This document shows positions 28,277-40,408 of a stretch of DNA of 64,000 bases, piece after piece. The first letter of the stretch is position 1. Each line of letters opens with the position of its first letter. The translations under genes were made by a program, and so were the position numbers. Under the pieces are notes generated by a model. That model ran no database searches and was not told where the DNA came from. It worked only from the letters and a program-made list of their open reading frames with translations. The stretch is from Balanoglossus misakiensis (taxonomy: Eukaryota > Hemichordata), in the NCBI GenBank assembly GCA_040954595.2, contig CM082590.2:9672001-9736000 (forward strand), read 5' to 3'.

Positions 28277-28302
28277 TATTGATTGACATATGTCAATCAA
28301 TA
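28277..28302. repeat. 26-bp perfect palindrome
   Basis: TATTGATTGACAT followed directly by its exact reverse complement. Each half contains TGATTGACA, similar to PBX/MEIS-type homeodomain sites. A loop-free palindrome of this length is rarely seen by chance. Confidence 0.85.
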
Positions 28303-29677
28303 TTACAAGCTGTCATCACCTAATGTACTAAAATCATACAACCTAGTCTAAAAAAATTATTCCCATATTCGCGCAAAAATGTTTACCAAAATGTTTAAGT
28401 TTTAGTTATCATCATATCTCATTTTAGATTAAAATGACTAAATGTCATCAAAATGATAAATTTTGTTCAGAATAAATGGGTATGTAATATTTTACACCGA
28501 TTTATTCATGAAATTCAAGTTGATGTTCGACAGTGGGTTTGAAATAAGTTCAAGCAGACTCCCTGGGGAGATAGTGACTCATTGTCAACACTGTCTCGGT
28601 TTCAATTAAATTTCACTAAAACCACAGTAATACTGATTGAAAACTTAATCTATTGAGACGTATCTGATTAAATGATGTCATGTAAACTGTATTTATGGAG
28701 GCAAACTACAATTAAATGTATCCGTTTTGTACGTGAGCTGTGGATGATTTTATTTTTTAATCCTAAAAGCAGTATATCGTGACATTAACTTATAGTTTGG
28801 ACCAGTTTGTGATATTCTGGAACAAAGACTATTTTTCAATGGAATTTTGGTCTTGATATTGTTTCAAGCAAGATGTTATCGATAGTTTTTTGCTTACTGA
28901 AACATGCTGAGATTATGTTTAATGGATCAACTCACTGTACATGTAAATCCTTCGATGACATAATTTCTGTAAAAATAAAACCAGATAGTCTACCAGTACA
29001 GTTGAAGGAATGATGAGCACATGACTCTGTCGGACAGGATTGAACTAAGCTAGTGATGTGATGTCGCAGATGGGAATTGGAAAGTGTTTGTTTTCACTTG
29101 ATTAAAGGCATCACAATGACAGATGTGGTCTTGTTTCAAATGCATGATAGTGCACCTGTACACAGCAGCAATTTCCCAACAAAATATTACGTTGCTATTC
29201 ATGAGCACTTTAAATCACCTGTAACTTTTGGCTTCTTTTTCAGTATTTTTCTCCAATGGATCAAACTTTTCACATTAAAATTATAAGGTAAAGAACATGT
29301 AGATAGTTATCATTAAAAAATAGTTTGACTCCTCAATGACCTCTTCCAAGTTGAACGAAATAATCGGATTTATCGGAAGACTTTTCCGTTTATCCGCTTG
29401 GTTCTTCCTGGTCTCCTGACTCCCAGTTTTCATTGTCGCTGTTTTACCCTGGATTTACGAGTATTAAAATCAGGCAGGCCGGGATGAATTATTGAAATCC
29501 TGTTAATGGTACTTACAGCGTTCTCAATCTCTCTAGAGCTGCCGCTGAATTTATTTGCCTCTGTTAAAAAATGAAATATTACAATAGTTTCAATCCTGCA
29601 GGTTTCATCTGCATGTATCAAAGTTGAATGAGTCATGCAAGGCAAGTCTGCTACTGTGTAACATCTTCGCAAACACT

Positions 29678-30226
29678 TTTGATACAATGTTTCATATTTT
29701 GAGTAATTTGTTACAAGTTTCTCAAAGAGACAATCATATTTGATACAATGTCTCATATTTTGAGTAATTTGTTACAAGTTTCTCAAAGTGACAATCATAT
29801 TTGATACAATGTCTCATATTTTGAGTAATTTGTTACAAGTTTCTCAAAGAGACAATCATTTTTGATACAATGTCTCATATTTTGAGTAATTTGTTACAAG
29901 TTTCTCAAAGTGACAATCATTTTTGATACAATGTCTCATATTTTGAGTAATTTGTTACAAGTTTCTCAAAGAGACAATAATTTTGTATACAATGTCTCAT
30001 ATTTTGAGTAATTTGTTACAAGTTTCTCAAAGAGACAATCATTTTTGATACAATGTCTCATATTTTGAGTAATTTGTTACAAGTTTCTCAAAGTGACAAT
30101 CATTTTTGATACAATGTCTCATATTTTGAGTAATTTGTTACAAGTTTCTCAAAGTGACAATCATTTTTGATACAATGTCTCATATTTTGAGTAATTTGTT
30201 ACAAGTTTCTCAAAGACACAATCATT
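29678..30226. repeat. 61-bp minisatellite, about nine copies
   Basis: Units beginning TTTGATACAATGTCTCATAT recur at about 29678, 29739, 29800, 29861, 29922, 29982, 30044, 30105 and 30166, each ending TTCTCAAAG(A/T)GACAATCAT. Most units are nearly identical, with AGAGAC and AGTGAC variants mixed. A more decayed unit follows at about 30269-30328, and both flanks carry TGTAACAT(C/T)TT(C/T)GCAA. There is no spacer diversity, so it is not CRISPR. Confidence 0.95.
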
Positions 30227-32120
30227 AGAATCGTTGTATCAGTTTTACATGTAACATTTTTGCAAGCATGTTTGATACAGTGTTTCATATTTAGGATAAT
30301 TTGTTTCAATTTTCCCTAAAGAAGACAATGTTTCATAGTATTTCGCTTCAGTGTATCAATAATTATTGTTCTGTGTATCAAGTATTTTTTATTGTCTGTA
30401 ATACCAGGATGTAAGGTCATAAGAGGTTTAATTTTACTCTCATATAAGCTCTTTTGTCCAGACAAATGACTTGTCTTTTCAACGTGTTTCAGTAAATGCA
30501 GTATAGTTAATACATAGAACCAAAGCATGATTAAAAGTTACAGATATGCGTACTATCCCATTTGAACACAAAATCACTGGGGAGTCAGCCAGATGTAATA
30601 AATGTTTCCAATTTATTGAGAGATTGATAGACCAATTCATAAAATATTTTCCATTTAATGGGGGTTTTGCGTAGAGGAGATACAGGTGCCTAGATTATTT
30701 GAAGGTATGAAGCCCAGAGAGTTTACCATTTCTCCCTTGTGATATGAATCAGCGTTAATTACCAATGAAACAATAAGTCATTTCTGATCGCAATACAAGA
30801 TCTGATGTACCATATTATTGCAGCGCATGTGTATACAGTACAGATCAAGCTGTTGTTTTCTCATGGTTTGAAGTCTTTCTCATAACTTTCCAATAATTTC
30901 AAGTCCACATAACATATATGTCTGTGATTTGACAGCTTCAAGCTTGGTAAAACTTAAAACACTGGTCTCGTACGCCTTTGTTAATTTAGCAAGGCTGGCC
31001 AGTAATTCTTAACAGTCTGACGTGCCTATTGTCATCGCGAAATAAAGCATAAATTGAATCCTAAATCAGAATTATATTCACAATCTCGGTGCTAATGTGG
31101 TGCGTGTTTCAAACAAGGAAATTGTAATCAGCACACAAAGCCGTCGTCAGACCCAGATGAAAAACTCATCGGCCGTGACAGCTCCAACCCCAGGGCTAAG
31201 CTCGGGAATTACAACTAATGTAACGAATAATACGGCGAGGCCCGCTGCCCATACATCATCAAATTCATCTCAAATCTAATGTAACGTGCGTCTGATTTTA
31301 GCTTTGCCGGTTTAAAAACTATTAATGGATCTTTGGGGATTGTACGAAATTCACCACACATGATTAATACGTGCCCAGTGTTCTTTGACATGCTCGTTGC
31401 CACTTTAATCTTATCTGATGACAAATCGGATCTCTCTAATATGACCTTTCACCTCCCAGGTCATCTTTTATCCCTGAAATTGTGTTCTATTTTCAAAACG
31501 TACTTTCTTCACTTAAGTTTTGATACACTAAAAAATAGGTGTATGTGTACCAAACCTTACGTTATACAAATCTCTGTGAAAATGGTTGGGAATGGAGTTT
31601 CGTTGTCACTTATATCATGCTGTTTATGAACTAGTCTGTCTGCTTGCAAGCAATTCTGAGAGAGAGGGTCGTGATGGCCAATTGTGAAAAAGGATGTTGT
31701 TCAGTGTTTCTTTTAATCCCAAAACTGAATGTAGAGGAAGAAATCAAACTCTGTCATCAAATTTTAATGTGTCATGAGAACAAACTCTTTTGTCATGGTT
31801 TTGGGGTATGTTGATACAGACTGGTAATTGGCTGGCTGCGTTTTCGATTAAGGAACTTACGATTTCACTTGCCGATAGGATCAGACTAGAACTTTGCATA
31901 ATTTATGATTTCCTGTAATGTATTCCACGCTGCGTCCCCTCTCCAAATCTAATTCCGCCGCTAGTTCAGGTGACTCAGCGTGGCTGGGTAATCATAACAC
32001 GCGTTGTGTGTGTAGTCGGCAACACGTTACTTTTGTCATTGCGTGAGAGTGAAAGTATCTGAGGTGCTCCGATCTTGTAGACGTTTCAACCACCACTGTT
32101 TGTGGCTTTGTTCGAAACAC

Positions 32121-32134
32121 ATGCAGCGTCAAAC
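32121..32134 (+). CDS. MCC: Candidate alternative first coding exon of MCC (very short)
   Basis: ATGCAGCGTCAAAC is followed by a consensus donor GTAAGT. It ends in phase 2, the same as exon 1, so it could join exon 2 at 34736 and give MQRQ-T-HDLLMMC, replacing the Ser-rich start and first half of the EF loop. Only four codons long, so support is the donor and phase alone. Confidence 0.3.
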
Positions 32135-34735
32135 GTAAGTGACAGTAACTTCACTCTCTCGTCATTAATTTCTCATCTTTGAATATAGTGCAGATCACAT
32201 CTCTTTCATTACAATGTCTGAACTTTACCGTGCTACATGTGTCTGTTTGGTCTTTCACTCAAAAATTTTACCAGATTTTAAAGACTTTCATCACTTTCAA
32301 CATCATTTTGCGCCAAACAAGAACAGATTTTCATACGTCTTAAAAATGTAATGCTTTCAACTCAAAACTTGTCATGTTTCTATGAGATTTCACAAATTTT
32401 GTGCAGAATTTTAAAGAAAAACTACACATCGCGAACGTGTAGCTCAAGCTCACTACTTCTGATGTAGCTTCTAATTTCTCTCTTTCAATATTTTGTGATG
32501 TGAAGTACACAACGTGTATTTCTGATGTTCAATTATTCCAGCCAATTGACTTCTGTCACCTCAATTTTCCTTTTCTGTAAATAGAGTCGACCATTTCCCA
32601 TTGAAAACAATGCCGGATTCCTCCAACAGTAGTTCCAAGGGGTACTCAAACTACTTGACATACTGGTCTATGCTATCACAGCTAATCTTTCGCAACTGCA
32701 AATATTTCAGTTTTCTAGGTTTTCTTTACCCTCGGTATTCAAAGTGAGAATGATAATATCAGAGTTTTAGTGATAGTAAAATCAAGTGAAGGTAGTGTTA
32801 ATTTTGAGGTTATTGTTTGAAATTTTAGCATTTGAAAGAACAGAACTGTATTTCAATGAAACATGTTTTTCCACTGTTATCGCTGGTGTTTGAATTCTTC
32901 AGGGATTTGGTGGTTTAAACCCCTAACATGTGAATTGCACGAGCAACATTCAACAATGAACTATTAACATTCTCTCAACATCTACCCAGATGCAAATTTT
33001 CCGGCAAAAAACTACACTTTATGTCCTTAGGCAAGCCACAAAATATTCATTATATGCATTCTTCTTCTTCAAAGAAAGAATTATTCTTGTGTCAACATTT
33101 CGTACATTCAGCTGCGCGACACTTCAAATAACATTTACATTGCAGTTTGCGATGTGGAAATTGTGCCCTGGAGGCTGTAAACTTGATGCCGTGTTTTTCA
33201 CATCTTCTGATTTCGCTATCAAAATTATTCAGACGAGGTTATCACAGCAAATGCAATGGTTTTATTTTATAAAACAGTGCTTTAGTTGGCTACAGACTAT
33301 TTTGTATGTTCCTGCAAAGAAAGTTAGCGTAAATCTTTAACAAAATGTGAAAATTAAGTCTGGTCATTTCAAATTCAAGCCTCGCACTTACTTAACATAC
33401 ACACATCAGAAATCCATACTGCTATATTTTGTTTGCAGTCATTCACCTTGTCTAGTGTTGACTTTTCTCTTTTTTTTCTGCCTCCACATTTAAACTAAGG
33501 AGAAAACTGTTCCCTCTTCTTCCTCATTGATGTACAGTACTATAACATATCACAATTATGTGGAAAAAGTAAAAAAATGTGAAGTAATTCTTCTAGCATA
33601 ATACTTATATTACTGCGATGTTAAACTCTGCATGATTTTAGTTGGTCTAGCTTTAATAGGCAGGCTTGGTAATGATTTATTGGCACGTAATTTAACGCGT
33701 CACTTGATGGCTTCATTGATTGGATCGATTGGGGAGGAGCCTCTGTCGGTAGCGTGGAGAGTTTTGGAGAGGTTTATAATCTAATTTAGTTTCTGATTCC
33801 ACGACTCTGCACTGTCATTAAGGGTCCTAAACTCGGTTGTGAATCATTTCACTGCAGCGTTGTATTTTTACGAGCTGTTGTCGGTGATTGAGAAAGTTTC
33901 GGAAAGGGTTGTATTGATTTGATTTTGTGAATGCATGATAGTGTGGAGTCTAAACTTAATTTGTGAATCGCTGATCGCGGCTGTATCACACTGGAAGTTG
34001 TCCGTTAAAGTGGTTATTGCAGTGGATGTAAGTTGTTTTCAATTTTGATCTCATTCCTAAATGATCGCACAATCCTTTATTTGCTTCTCGGCGGGCAAAC
34101 TACTTTCTTGTCTGGTCATGCTTTGAAGTTGTCATCACAAACATGCTTGTAGTTTACCAGAGGTCTGTCTTCATGGAGTTTACTTTTGAGAATGATAACA
34201 TTATTCAACTTCAGTTGTTTGGCGTTTCGAGTACTTGTAACTTTGTGTATGGAGCACTGTAACATCAGATGTACGCAACGGGCAATTGATGTTTAGCAAT
34301 GAAAGAATGAGTGGACATATTTATTCAAAAAATTAATGAACTCCATTCTACTTGTAACAGAGCGGGTGTTTAATGTAATTTGTCTAGAAAATTAGTCCTT
34401 GAAATAATTTGATTAGAGAGAAATAATGCAATATCATATTCCCTGTGTTATGAAGCAAGACATTACGTAAACATTGGTGCATTGTTCTTTGGCTATTTTT
34501 ACAGTATCAAGTGTTTAGAGTCTATAATCCTGTTTAACTTCAATACATTAAAGGGACACAATAGTAGTGTTTTATCATTGTCTTGTATGTACATTGTATT
34601 GTTCGCACTAAAACATGAATACTTGGCAAATGGTGACCTGCTTCTGGCCATCTGGTTTATACATGTAATTTATATAGTGTAAGTTGTCTTTTTGCTTTTA
34701 TTGTGATATTAAATTTTGTTTTTGTTTACTTGCAG

Positions 34736-35025
34736 TCATGATTTATTAATGATGTGTAAACAACTGAACATGGAGGATTCTGTTCAAGAAATTATGCACC
34801 AACTGGGAGCCGATGAATCCGGGCGGATTTCTTACAACGAATTTGCCAAGTGTCGGATGCAACTGATGAATGAGATCAACTCGGCCACTCAGCAGATCGA
34901 CAACAACAACGGGAACGAAGCGGACGCCGTGGAAACCAAATGCGATTCGACGAACTCCGGGAGCAATCCGAACCTTCAAGTGCCGAAGATGATGTCTTGG
35001 CCAACCAGTAGTGACAATAGTTTGG
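34736..35025 (+). CDS. MCC: MCC exon 2 (EF-hand second half, SWPTSSDNSLG motif)
   Basis: The acceptor TTTACTTGCAG precedes 290 bases ending at the donor GTAAGTGG. It continues from exon 1 as HDLLMMCKQLNMEDSVQEI, then a degenerate second EF-like loop (GADESGRISYNE, with Gly where the first calcium ligand should be), KCRMQLMNEI, an acidic and polar linker, and MMSWPTSSDNSLG (about 148-160). HDLLMMCKQLNME, LGADESGRIS and SWPTSSDNSLG are all strong matches to the N-terminal region of vertebrate MCC long isoforms. It exits in phase 1. The degenerate second loop is a family feature, so only the first loop is likely to bind calcium. Confidence 0.92.
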
Positions 35026-35162
35026 GTAAGTGGAGATCAGACTTACAGAAAAATCAGTCGTTATATTATTTATTTTATCTCCAGCTTAACAGCTATAATT
35101 TATATTTGCTTCTTTGTCTGCATTTCAAATTTTAAAATTCAGTTGTTGTTTTCTTCTTACAG

Positions 35163-35320
35163 GTGCTTGCTCTGGTGGCGTTAGAGAAAGTTGGGAGTAC
35201 GACTCGGGCGCGAGAGATCTCAGCCCTGAGCCGAACACTCTACAGAAACTCATGGATGGTGCTACCACTGGGGGTGGTGCGTCTGGTCAAAGTGCAAACT
35301 TCCTAGAACTTGCGAATACA
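35163..35320 (+). CDS. MCC: MCC exon 3 (RESWEYDSGARDL region)
   Basis: The acceptor TTCTTCTTACAG and donor GTAAGTTG enclose 158 bases entering in phase 1 and leaving in phase 0. It encodes RESWEYDSGARDL (167-179), PNTLQKLMDG, a Gly-rich stretch and FLELANT (206-212). Vertebrate MCC has the same order: RESWEYDSGARDL, then LQKLL repeats, then YLELANT. The next exon in the family begins the long coiled coil (starting around LHLAALTSLKGDI). I did not find it before the right edge of the window, so the gene continues beyond 64000. Confidence 0.9.
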
Positions 35321-35381
35321 GTAAGTTGATGTTTTGTATGTTTTTACAACTGTGCACACATTAACAAGAGTAACAGTATAC

Positions 35382-35566
35382 ACATATTGACTGGCCAGGA
35401 GGGCAACAGCATACGTCTGTAACCCAAGGGGCTATGAGTTACCCCCCAGAACAGATTGTTTTCTGAAGCCGAAGGCTGAGGGAAACAGTCGGGATTTTGG
35501 GGGCTGACTCATATTCCCGAGGGGCGACAGACGTATGCTGTTGCCCGAATAGTCAGTTACTATGTG
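35382..35566. repeat. Foldback element with about 75-base imperfect arms
   Basis: The left arm CAACAGCATACGTCTGT...AGGGGC...ATGAGTT..CCCCCAGAACAG is mirrored by ...TTTTGGGGGCTGACTCAT...CGAGGGGCGACAGACGTATGCTGTTG. The arms diverge moderately. A single-arm relative is at 16441-16516. It starts about 60 bases after the exon 3 donor. Confidence 0.85.
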
Positions 35567-37820
35567 TTTTGTAACACATCTCATCCGCAGTCATGCGTAA
35601 GACCTCACGATACACAAAGTGTATGGTTAAATTTCTCGACCATCGTTTCCCACATGACTATCGATTGACGAATGAGGATGCAGACTGTGGTTGCGGTGTG
35701 TTACAATTGGATGTTAGACTAACATAGAGGGCGCTGATGTGAAAAGTTCCACCGAATGTTGCCGCTGCAGGTAAGCGTTACAAACAAAGGGTAGGACACT
35801 TTTCACCACCGAGGGAGCTGTGCACGTCAAGACTGCTGCGTCGCCGTTGGTAACCTGCCCTCTGGAGACAGTATGCATTGTATGCGAGTGTTACACCAAC
35901 ACAGTGTGTGTGTGTATCAGTAAATCTATATCGAAGTCAGTACCGTGATAACCCACTATTAAAAGCTTACTAGTGATCAGATATCAGTGTCCAAGTTGCT
36001 TGATTGACAACTGAAATTAACCCCCGCGTGTAGCATATCTAAAGTTCCCACGGGTAATGATCGCGCCCGTTATGATATTTTCAGTGAAGACAAAATAGTA
36101 CCGATGTTAGTTCATGTTTTCAAAGCAAACACTCCTTGTGTGGGACTGTCAGACTCCAACTGAGGGCCTATTAAAATAATGAGATGTGGTTAACCCATAG
36201 TTTTCACTAATTGACGGAACTTATAAACGGTCATAATATGAAGTAAAGTCAACCTTGATTACAAAGTCTTGTGTAGCTCTTAATTTGTCTCTAAGTACAT
36301 GATGTTTACTTCTTTTAATGAAAAGTTCTTAATGTGTAGCTGTTGCTGTGATAAAAACAATGAATCTTGCCTAACTGCATCCATGGCCTTTTCAAGTATA
36401 CACTATATTTAAAAATAGACTGTGGCCTTTACAAGTTCATTTAAAGATAGACTGAGGACAGTTTCCATTGGCCCTTCGTATATTTAAACCACTACAGTGT
36501 TTTTTGGGGTGTCATCCTGTTTGCAGTTGCAGTATGGGTACATGACACAGTTACTAGCAGCCACTGTCAAGTGTTAGCACTAATAGTAATGTTGCGATAA
36601 GACAAGCATTTTAAATTCTACTGAAAATGATTCATATCGGTGTCGCGCTGTTTTACATAGATGTCAATTGTACTTCTTAAAGTTGACTTGAGTTAGTCAG
36701 AATTCTTCACAAGGAATGAATGATGGGCATTACGATACTTTTTTCATGCTGAGCTGACAGTGGTTATCTAATATCTTGTCAAAATATTCATAGTCAAGAT
36801 AGATGACTTTCCGGCAGTGATAGACTTGTGTCGGGTCTCTGCACAATGGAGGCTTGAACTTCTGTCGTACGTCGGTGTCTTTGAAACTAAAAGTGGTCCG
36901 ATATGATTGAAAAGTTTGAATAAATTTGGTGGGGATTCCTTCTGTGAAGTGTTCAAAAAGAGAAGGAATGGTACTTTTTCTGCTTATGGCAAAATCTGAA
37001 ACGTTTAAGAATGGTTCTAACAATCGTTGTTGTCTGTTCATGTTTGTATACAGAATGTCGAAATAAACCTGAAACTTTCTAGAATTGGTGTAGGCTTCGT
37101 GAGATCTCGTACCTACAATCGAAAAATTAAATGTTGATCTTGTTCATCTCTGGAATATTTAATTGAAACTTAAAGTCGCAGACAGACTCCCACAAGGAAC
37201 TCGATTTTAATTGTTATGGAAGAACATTCGACATCATTGTCTGTCTTATTGATTGAAATCCAACAACCTTGATGATAATTCAATGACCTTGAGAAAATTT
37301 GGTAACTTTGATAGTATTCAAGTGACTTAGTCAGAAGTCTGCTGTGGCAGACATGCTGTCAAACGGTTGTTTTACCAAGTTTGTGTTTTTATAACACCAT
37401 TGTCATCAGTCGTTATTGATGGAGTTGGGTTGACAAGTTCGTCTGAAGGTTGGAGGTTGAATCAGTGGGGTTGCCATGACTGCAGATAACCTTGCCTAAA
37501 TCAGTTCACTGGTGGTTTAATCGAAAAGTGTTTTTTTCATTTAAACATGCAGCAAAAATGATTCAACATTCTTTTGTTGGATTGTAATGTGATATTTTGA
37601 TTGTCCAGGAATTTGCCTTTTAAAGAAATTATGATGTTAATTTTAGTGTCTGTCAGAGATCTGAACTCTAGATTGTCTTACAAGGGTGTGATCAATAGCC
37701 AGTTAATTCAATAAGACCTCCGTGGTTGGTTATTAAAATAATTTCTCCGTGAATTGACAGGCCGGGGCAGAGTTGGCGCTTAAGTCATGCAAGTTAAAAA
37801 TGACACACGTCATCGCTGTT

Positions 37821-37829
37821 TATAAAATA
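37821..37829 (+). promoter_or_regulatory. TATA-like box upstream of the exon at 37923
   Basis: TATAAAATA lies 102 bases before the ATG at 37923, a spacing that allows initiation near 37850 and a short 5' UTR. Confidence 0.45.
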
Positions 37830-37922
37830 TTCACCTAAAATAGCCGGAGAGATTTTTTGTTGTAATTAAAGTAGTTTGTGTATTGTGTTGAGTGTGTTTG
37901 GCTGCTCTGTCCTGTGTTAAAG

Positions 37923-38102
37923 ATGTCTTTGTTTAAGCGTTCAGTGTTGCAATTTGATGGCGCGGATTTTGGGATGTTTCCGGAGGTTAAGGAGAGTCGG
38001 GAAACTAAGAAGACGGGAAACCTCACTGGTTCCATGACAACTTGGAGGCACATGTTTCTGCGATCTTTGGGACAGGCACGGAGGGGTGGACGAAATGAAA
38101 CA
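37923..38102 (+). CDS. MCC: Alternative first exon of MCC (60 codons, predicted)
   Basis: ATG opens exactly 60 codons to the consensus donor GTGAGT, ending in phase 0, which matches the exit phase of exon 3, so it can splice to the same downstream exon. The peptide starts MSLFKRSVLQFDGADFGMF and contains a basic tail (QARRGGRNET). A TATA-like box sits 102 bases upstream. I recognise no domain in it. Vertebrate MCC also has a short isoform with its own first exon that skips the EF-hand, so an equivalent here is plausible. It could instead start an unrelated gene running to the right. Confidence 0.6.
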
Positions 38103-38179
38103 GTGAGTCATTCTGTGATATGGCGATGTATCTTCATGTGTATTTCCAAAGACCCTCCCTTAAAGTTTCAGAAAAGTTG

Positions 38180-38232
38180 TGAATTCCCTCTTCAGAGGTC
38201 CAACCTTACCAATGGGTTTGGACTGAACATAA
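38180..38232 (-). mobile_element. TTAA MITE, copy F (fragment)
   Basis: TTCCCTCTTCAGAGGTCCAA and AATGGGTTTGGACTGAACAT are recognisable family segments in reverse orientation; the ends are lost. Confidence 0.55.
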
Positions 38233-40121
38233 GTTTTAAAAGCAAAAGTTCTAAAATTTCGTTTTTATTGACATGATGAACTAAGTAAGCACTGTCTTCG
38301 GTTCAATGTCATATCATATTAGCTTGATGAAAGATCAAAGTGTGTGTTTGACTTTGATCTTTGACATATAGTCATTAATAGTAGCATTAATTGTTTTGAT
38401 GGTGAGACCACACACTTTTCGAAATCCGGTGATTGACGTGGCAGGATCACTTTTAGCAGTTGTCAGTTTATGACGGATCTGTCAGTTAATTTTAATATAA
38501 CACGCAAATGTCTGTAACGAGAGTGGTTCGTGACAAGCATCATGCCATGCAGCTATTTCTTTGCAACTTGTTCAGGATATCAAATTCTTGGACAAATGGT
38601 AACATCGGTGGAGTAAATGCTAACGTACATACAAACTTGTTATAACGCCAAACCAAGAGAACTTGTTTGAACTGTGGATTTTAGGGAAAGATATAAATTT
38701 AGAAGTATAACATAGGGCTGGATTGAAATTCTTGGCCAACTGTTTCACACATGGCTGTGTCCCAATTGCTGGGTTTATTTCTGATGTTTTCACTCCACGA
38801 TTATTTACAGCTGCGACATGTGTGTTTGTAACTATGCATGGGGCATTCTGCAGATTCCATTATGACATCTGAAGTTGTGATGCTGAACACAAGGCAGTAA
38901 TATTTCAAAAGTTGAAACAATTTACGACATATTGTCTGCATTGCCGTAATAAAATCTGTCTTGTCTGGGACTTGATTTTAAGTGAAAAACAATATTTTTG
39001 GAGTTAAAATGATTTAACCAATTCTTAAAAAGTATAACTATTGTCAAAGTAAAAATAAATATCTGCATACAAACTTATTATAATAACGATTTTATCTGAA
39101 GCGTAGATAACAATGTTCATAATTGGTGAATGTTCAGTTTCAAAAGTATGCCCTCATAAAATGTAGTCTTTTAAGAGTGTCAGGGACATCCATCAACACA
39201 ATTAGTGTTGGTCAAAAAATCAAGAGTCAACTGAGGTCAGACTCTCTCATGCAGTCAACCATAGGGGGTTCAAAGTCTGACAGATTGATGCGTTTATTTC
39301 CAAATACGATGAAAATGTGACAATATATGGAGCAGAGAATGGGGAATTTGTGTCAGGCACTTGGTGCTCTTGGAAAGTCAACTTGTCATCTTTCTCACAA
39401 AATTAAAACTTCATAAGTTTCTACACATTTTTTTCAAATATGATCTGTCGACAATTGATGTCCATTGGTTCTAAAATAAAATTATGAAACAATTTTTGCT
39501 GCATTGACAATCCATACGTACATTTAAAAATATGTTTTGCTATAATGCATCAGGGGAATTGCGATGGAAGAAACAGAATGATCTATCGTAGGCATAGTTG
39601 ACATAATTTTCATATGAGGCACACATTTATCAGAAACTTTAGTAATCGAAATGCCCAGCCAAGTTTTATCTTTCACAAAATCAAAAGTATCATATTTTCA
39701 TAACGAAATAAAATACGCCCAATGGGCTGTCGTGTGTCAAGATGGCCGATCAGTCCAGTTATATGACACGGAAAACATTCAGCGCAGATGTAAATACCTG
39801 AGACAACTGGTTTCTTGACCTTTGTAATGATATCTTGAACTATGAACGTTATCCTTAGCAATAGAGGTGTTATTACCTGCATTCTAATATTTTCTTCAGT
39901 AATTTTTTCTTTTTTTTTTTGATCAATCCTGATGTCGGATTATGAACTACTTTATCGATGGGCCCAGTAGGATATTTTAATTTTCAAATTAATCTCTTTC
40001 ATATACCACCATCAACTTTGCTCTGTTCCGTTTATGAACAAGCACCAGGGACTCACAGAAACATTTCAATATTGCCTTCTGTTTTCCACACCTGTTTATT
40101 TTGCTGCTGTTGAAACAGGTG

Positions 40122-40408
40122 TTGCGAAGAAGGAACACAGTCTTCTCTCAAATCGACGATTTATTCGACCATGGATACTAACCAATGCGAATTAATACAA
40201 ACTCACCGAGCCATTCAGTCACAAACTATTTATATTTCCAGGTCCAAAACTTTAACTACAGTGGGACAAAACTGTTAGGCTTTTCTCATATTTAAATAAA
40301 GTATTGAAATGCAAAATAAAGTATTGAAATGCAAAATAAAGTATTGAAATGCAAAATAAAGTATTAAAATGCAAATTAAGAACCATGGGAGTGGTTCTTC
40401 TTTTCTCC
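40122..40408. mobile_element. hAT-like MITE, copy 1 (287 bp)
   Basis: Flanked by identical 8-bp direct repeats AACAGGTG (40114-40121 and 40409-40416). The ends are imperfect inverted repeats (TTGCGAAGAAGGAAC / GGTTCTTCTTTTCTCC). The interior carries ATTTAAATAAAGTATTGAAA and about four tandem copies of AAATAAAGTATTGAAATGC. No coding capacity. Confidence 0.85.

Larger units (their letters stand above)
17373..34735 (+). other. MCC intron 1 (17.4 kb)
   Basis: No internal exon with family support. It contains a CpG-richer stretch just after exon 1 (to about 18190), a 78-bp tandem duplication with diverged relatives (18631-19230), a 31-bp inverted repeat (21238-21465), three TTAA MITE copies (22758, 23711, 24387), a TATA-like site (24040), a 26-bp perfect palindrome (28277), a 61-bp satellite (29678-30226) and a candidate alternative first exon (32121). 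The remainder is AT-rich sequence in which I see nothing specific. Confidence 0.75.
35321..37922 (+). other. MCC intron 3, first part
   Basis: Holds a foldback repeat just inside the donor (35382-35566). No exon recognised; the rest is unremarkable AT-rich DNA. Confidence 0.6.

Noticed and set aside
29678-30226. Regular repeats that might suggest a CRISPR array
   Set aside because: The whole 61-base unit repeats with no variable spacers, in an animal intron.
32609-32745. ATG frame starting MPDSSNSSSKGYSNYL
   Set aside because: Ser-rich like an MCC start, but it runs to a stop with no good donor before it.
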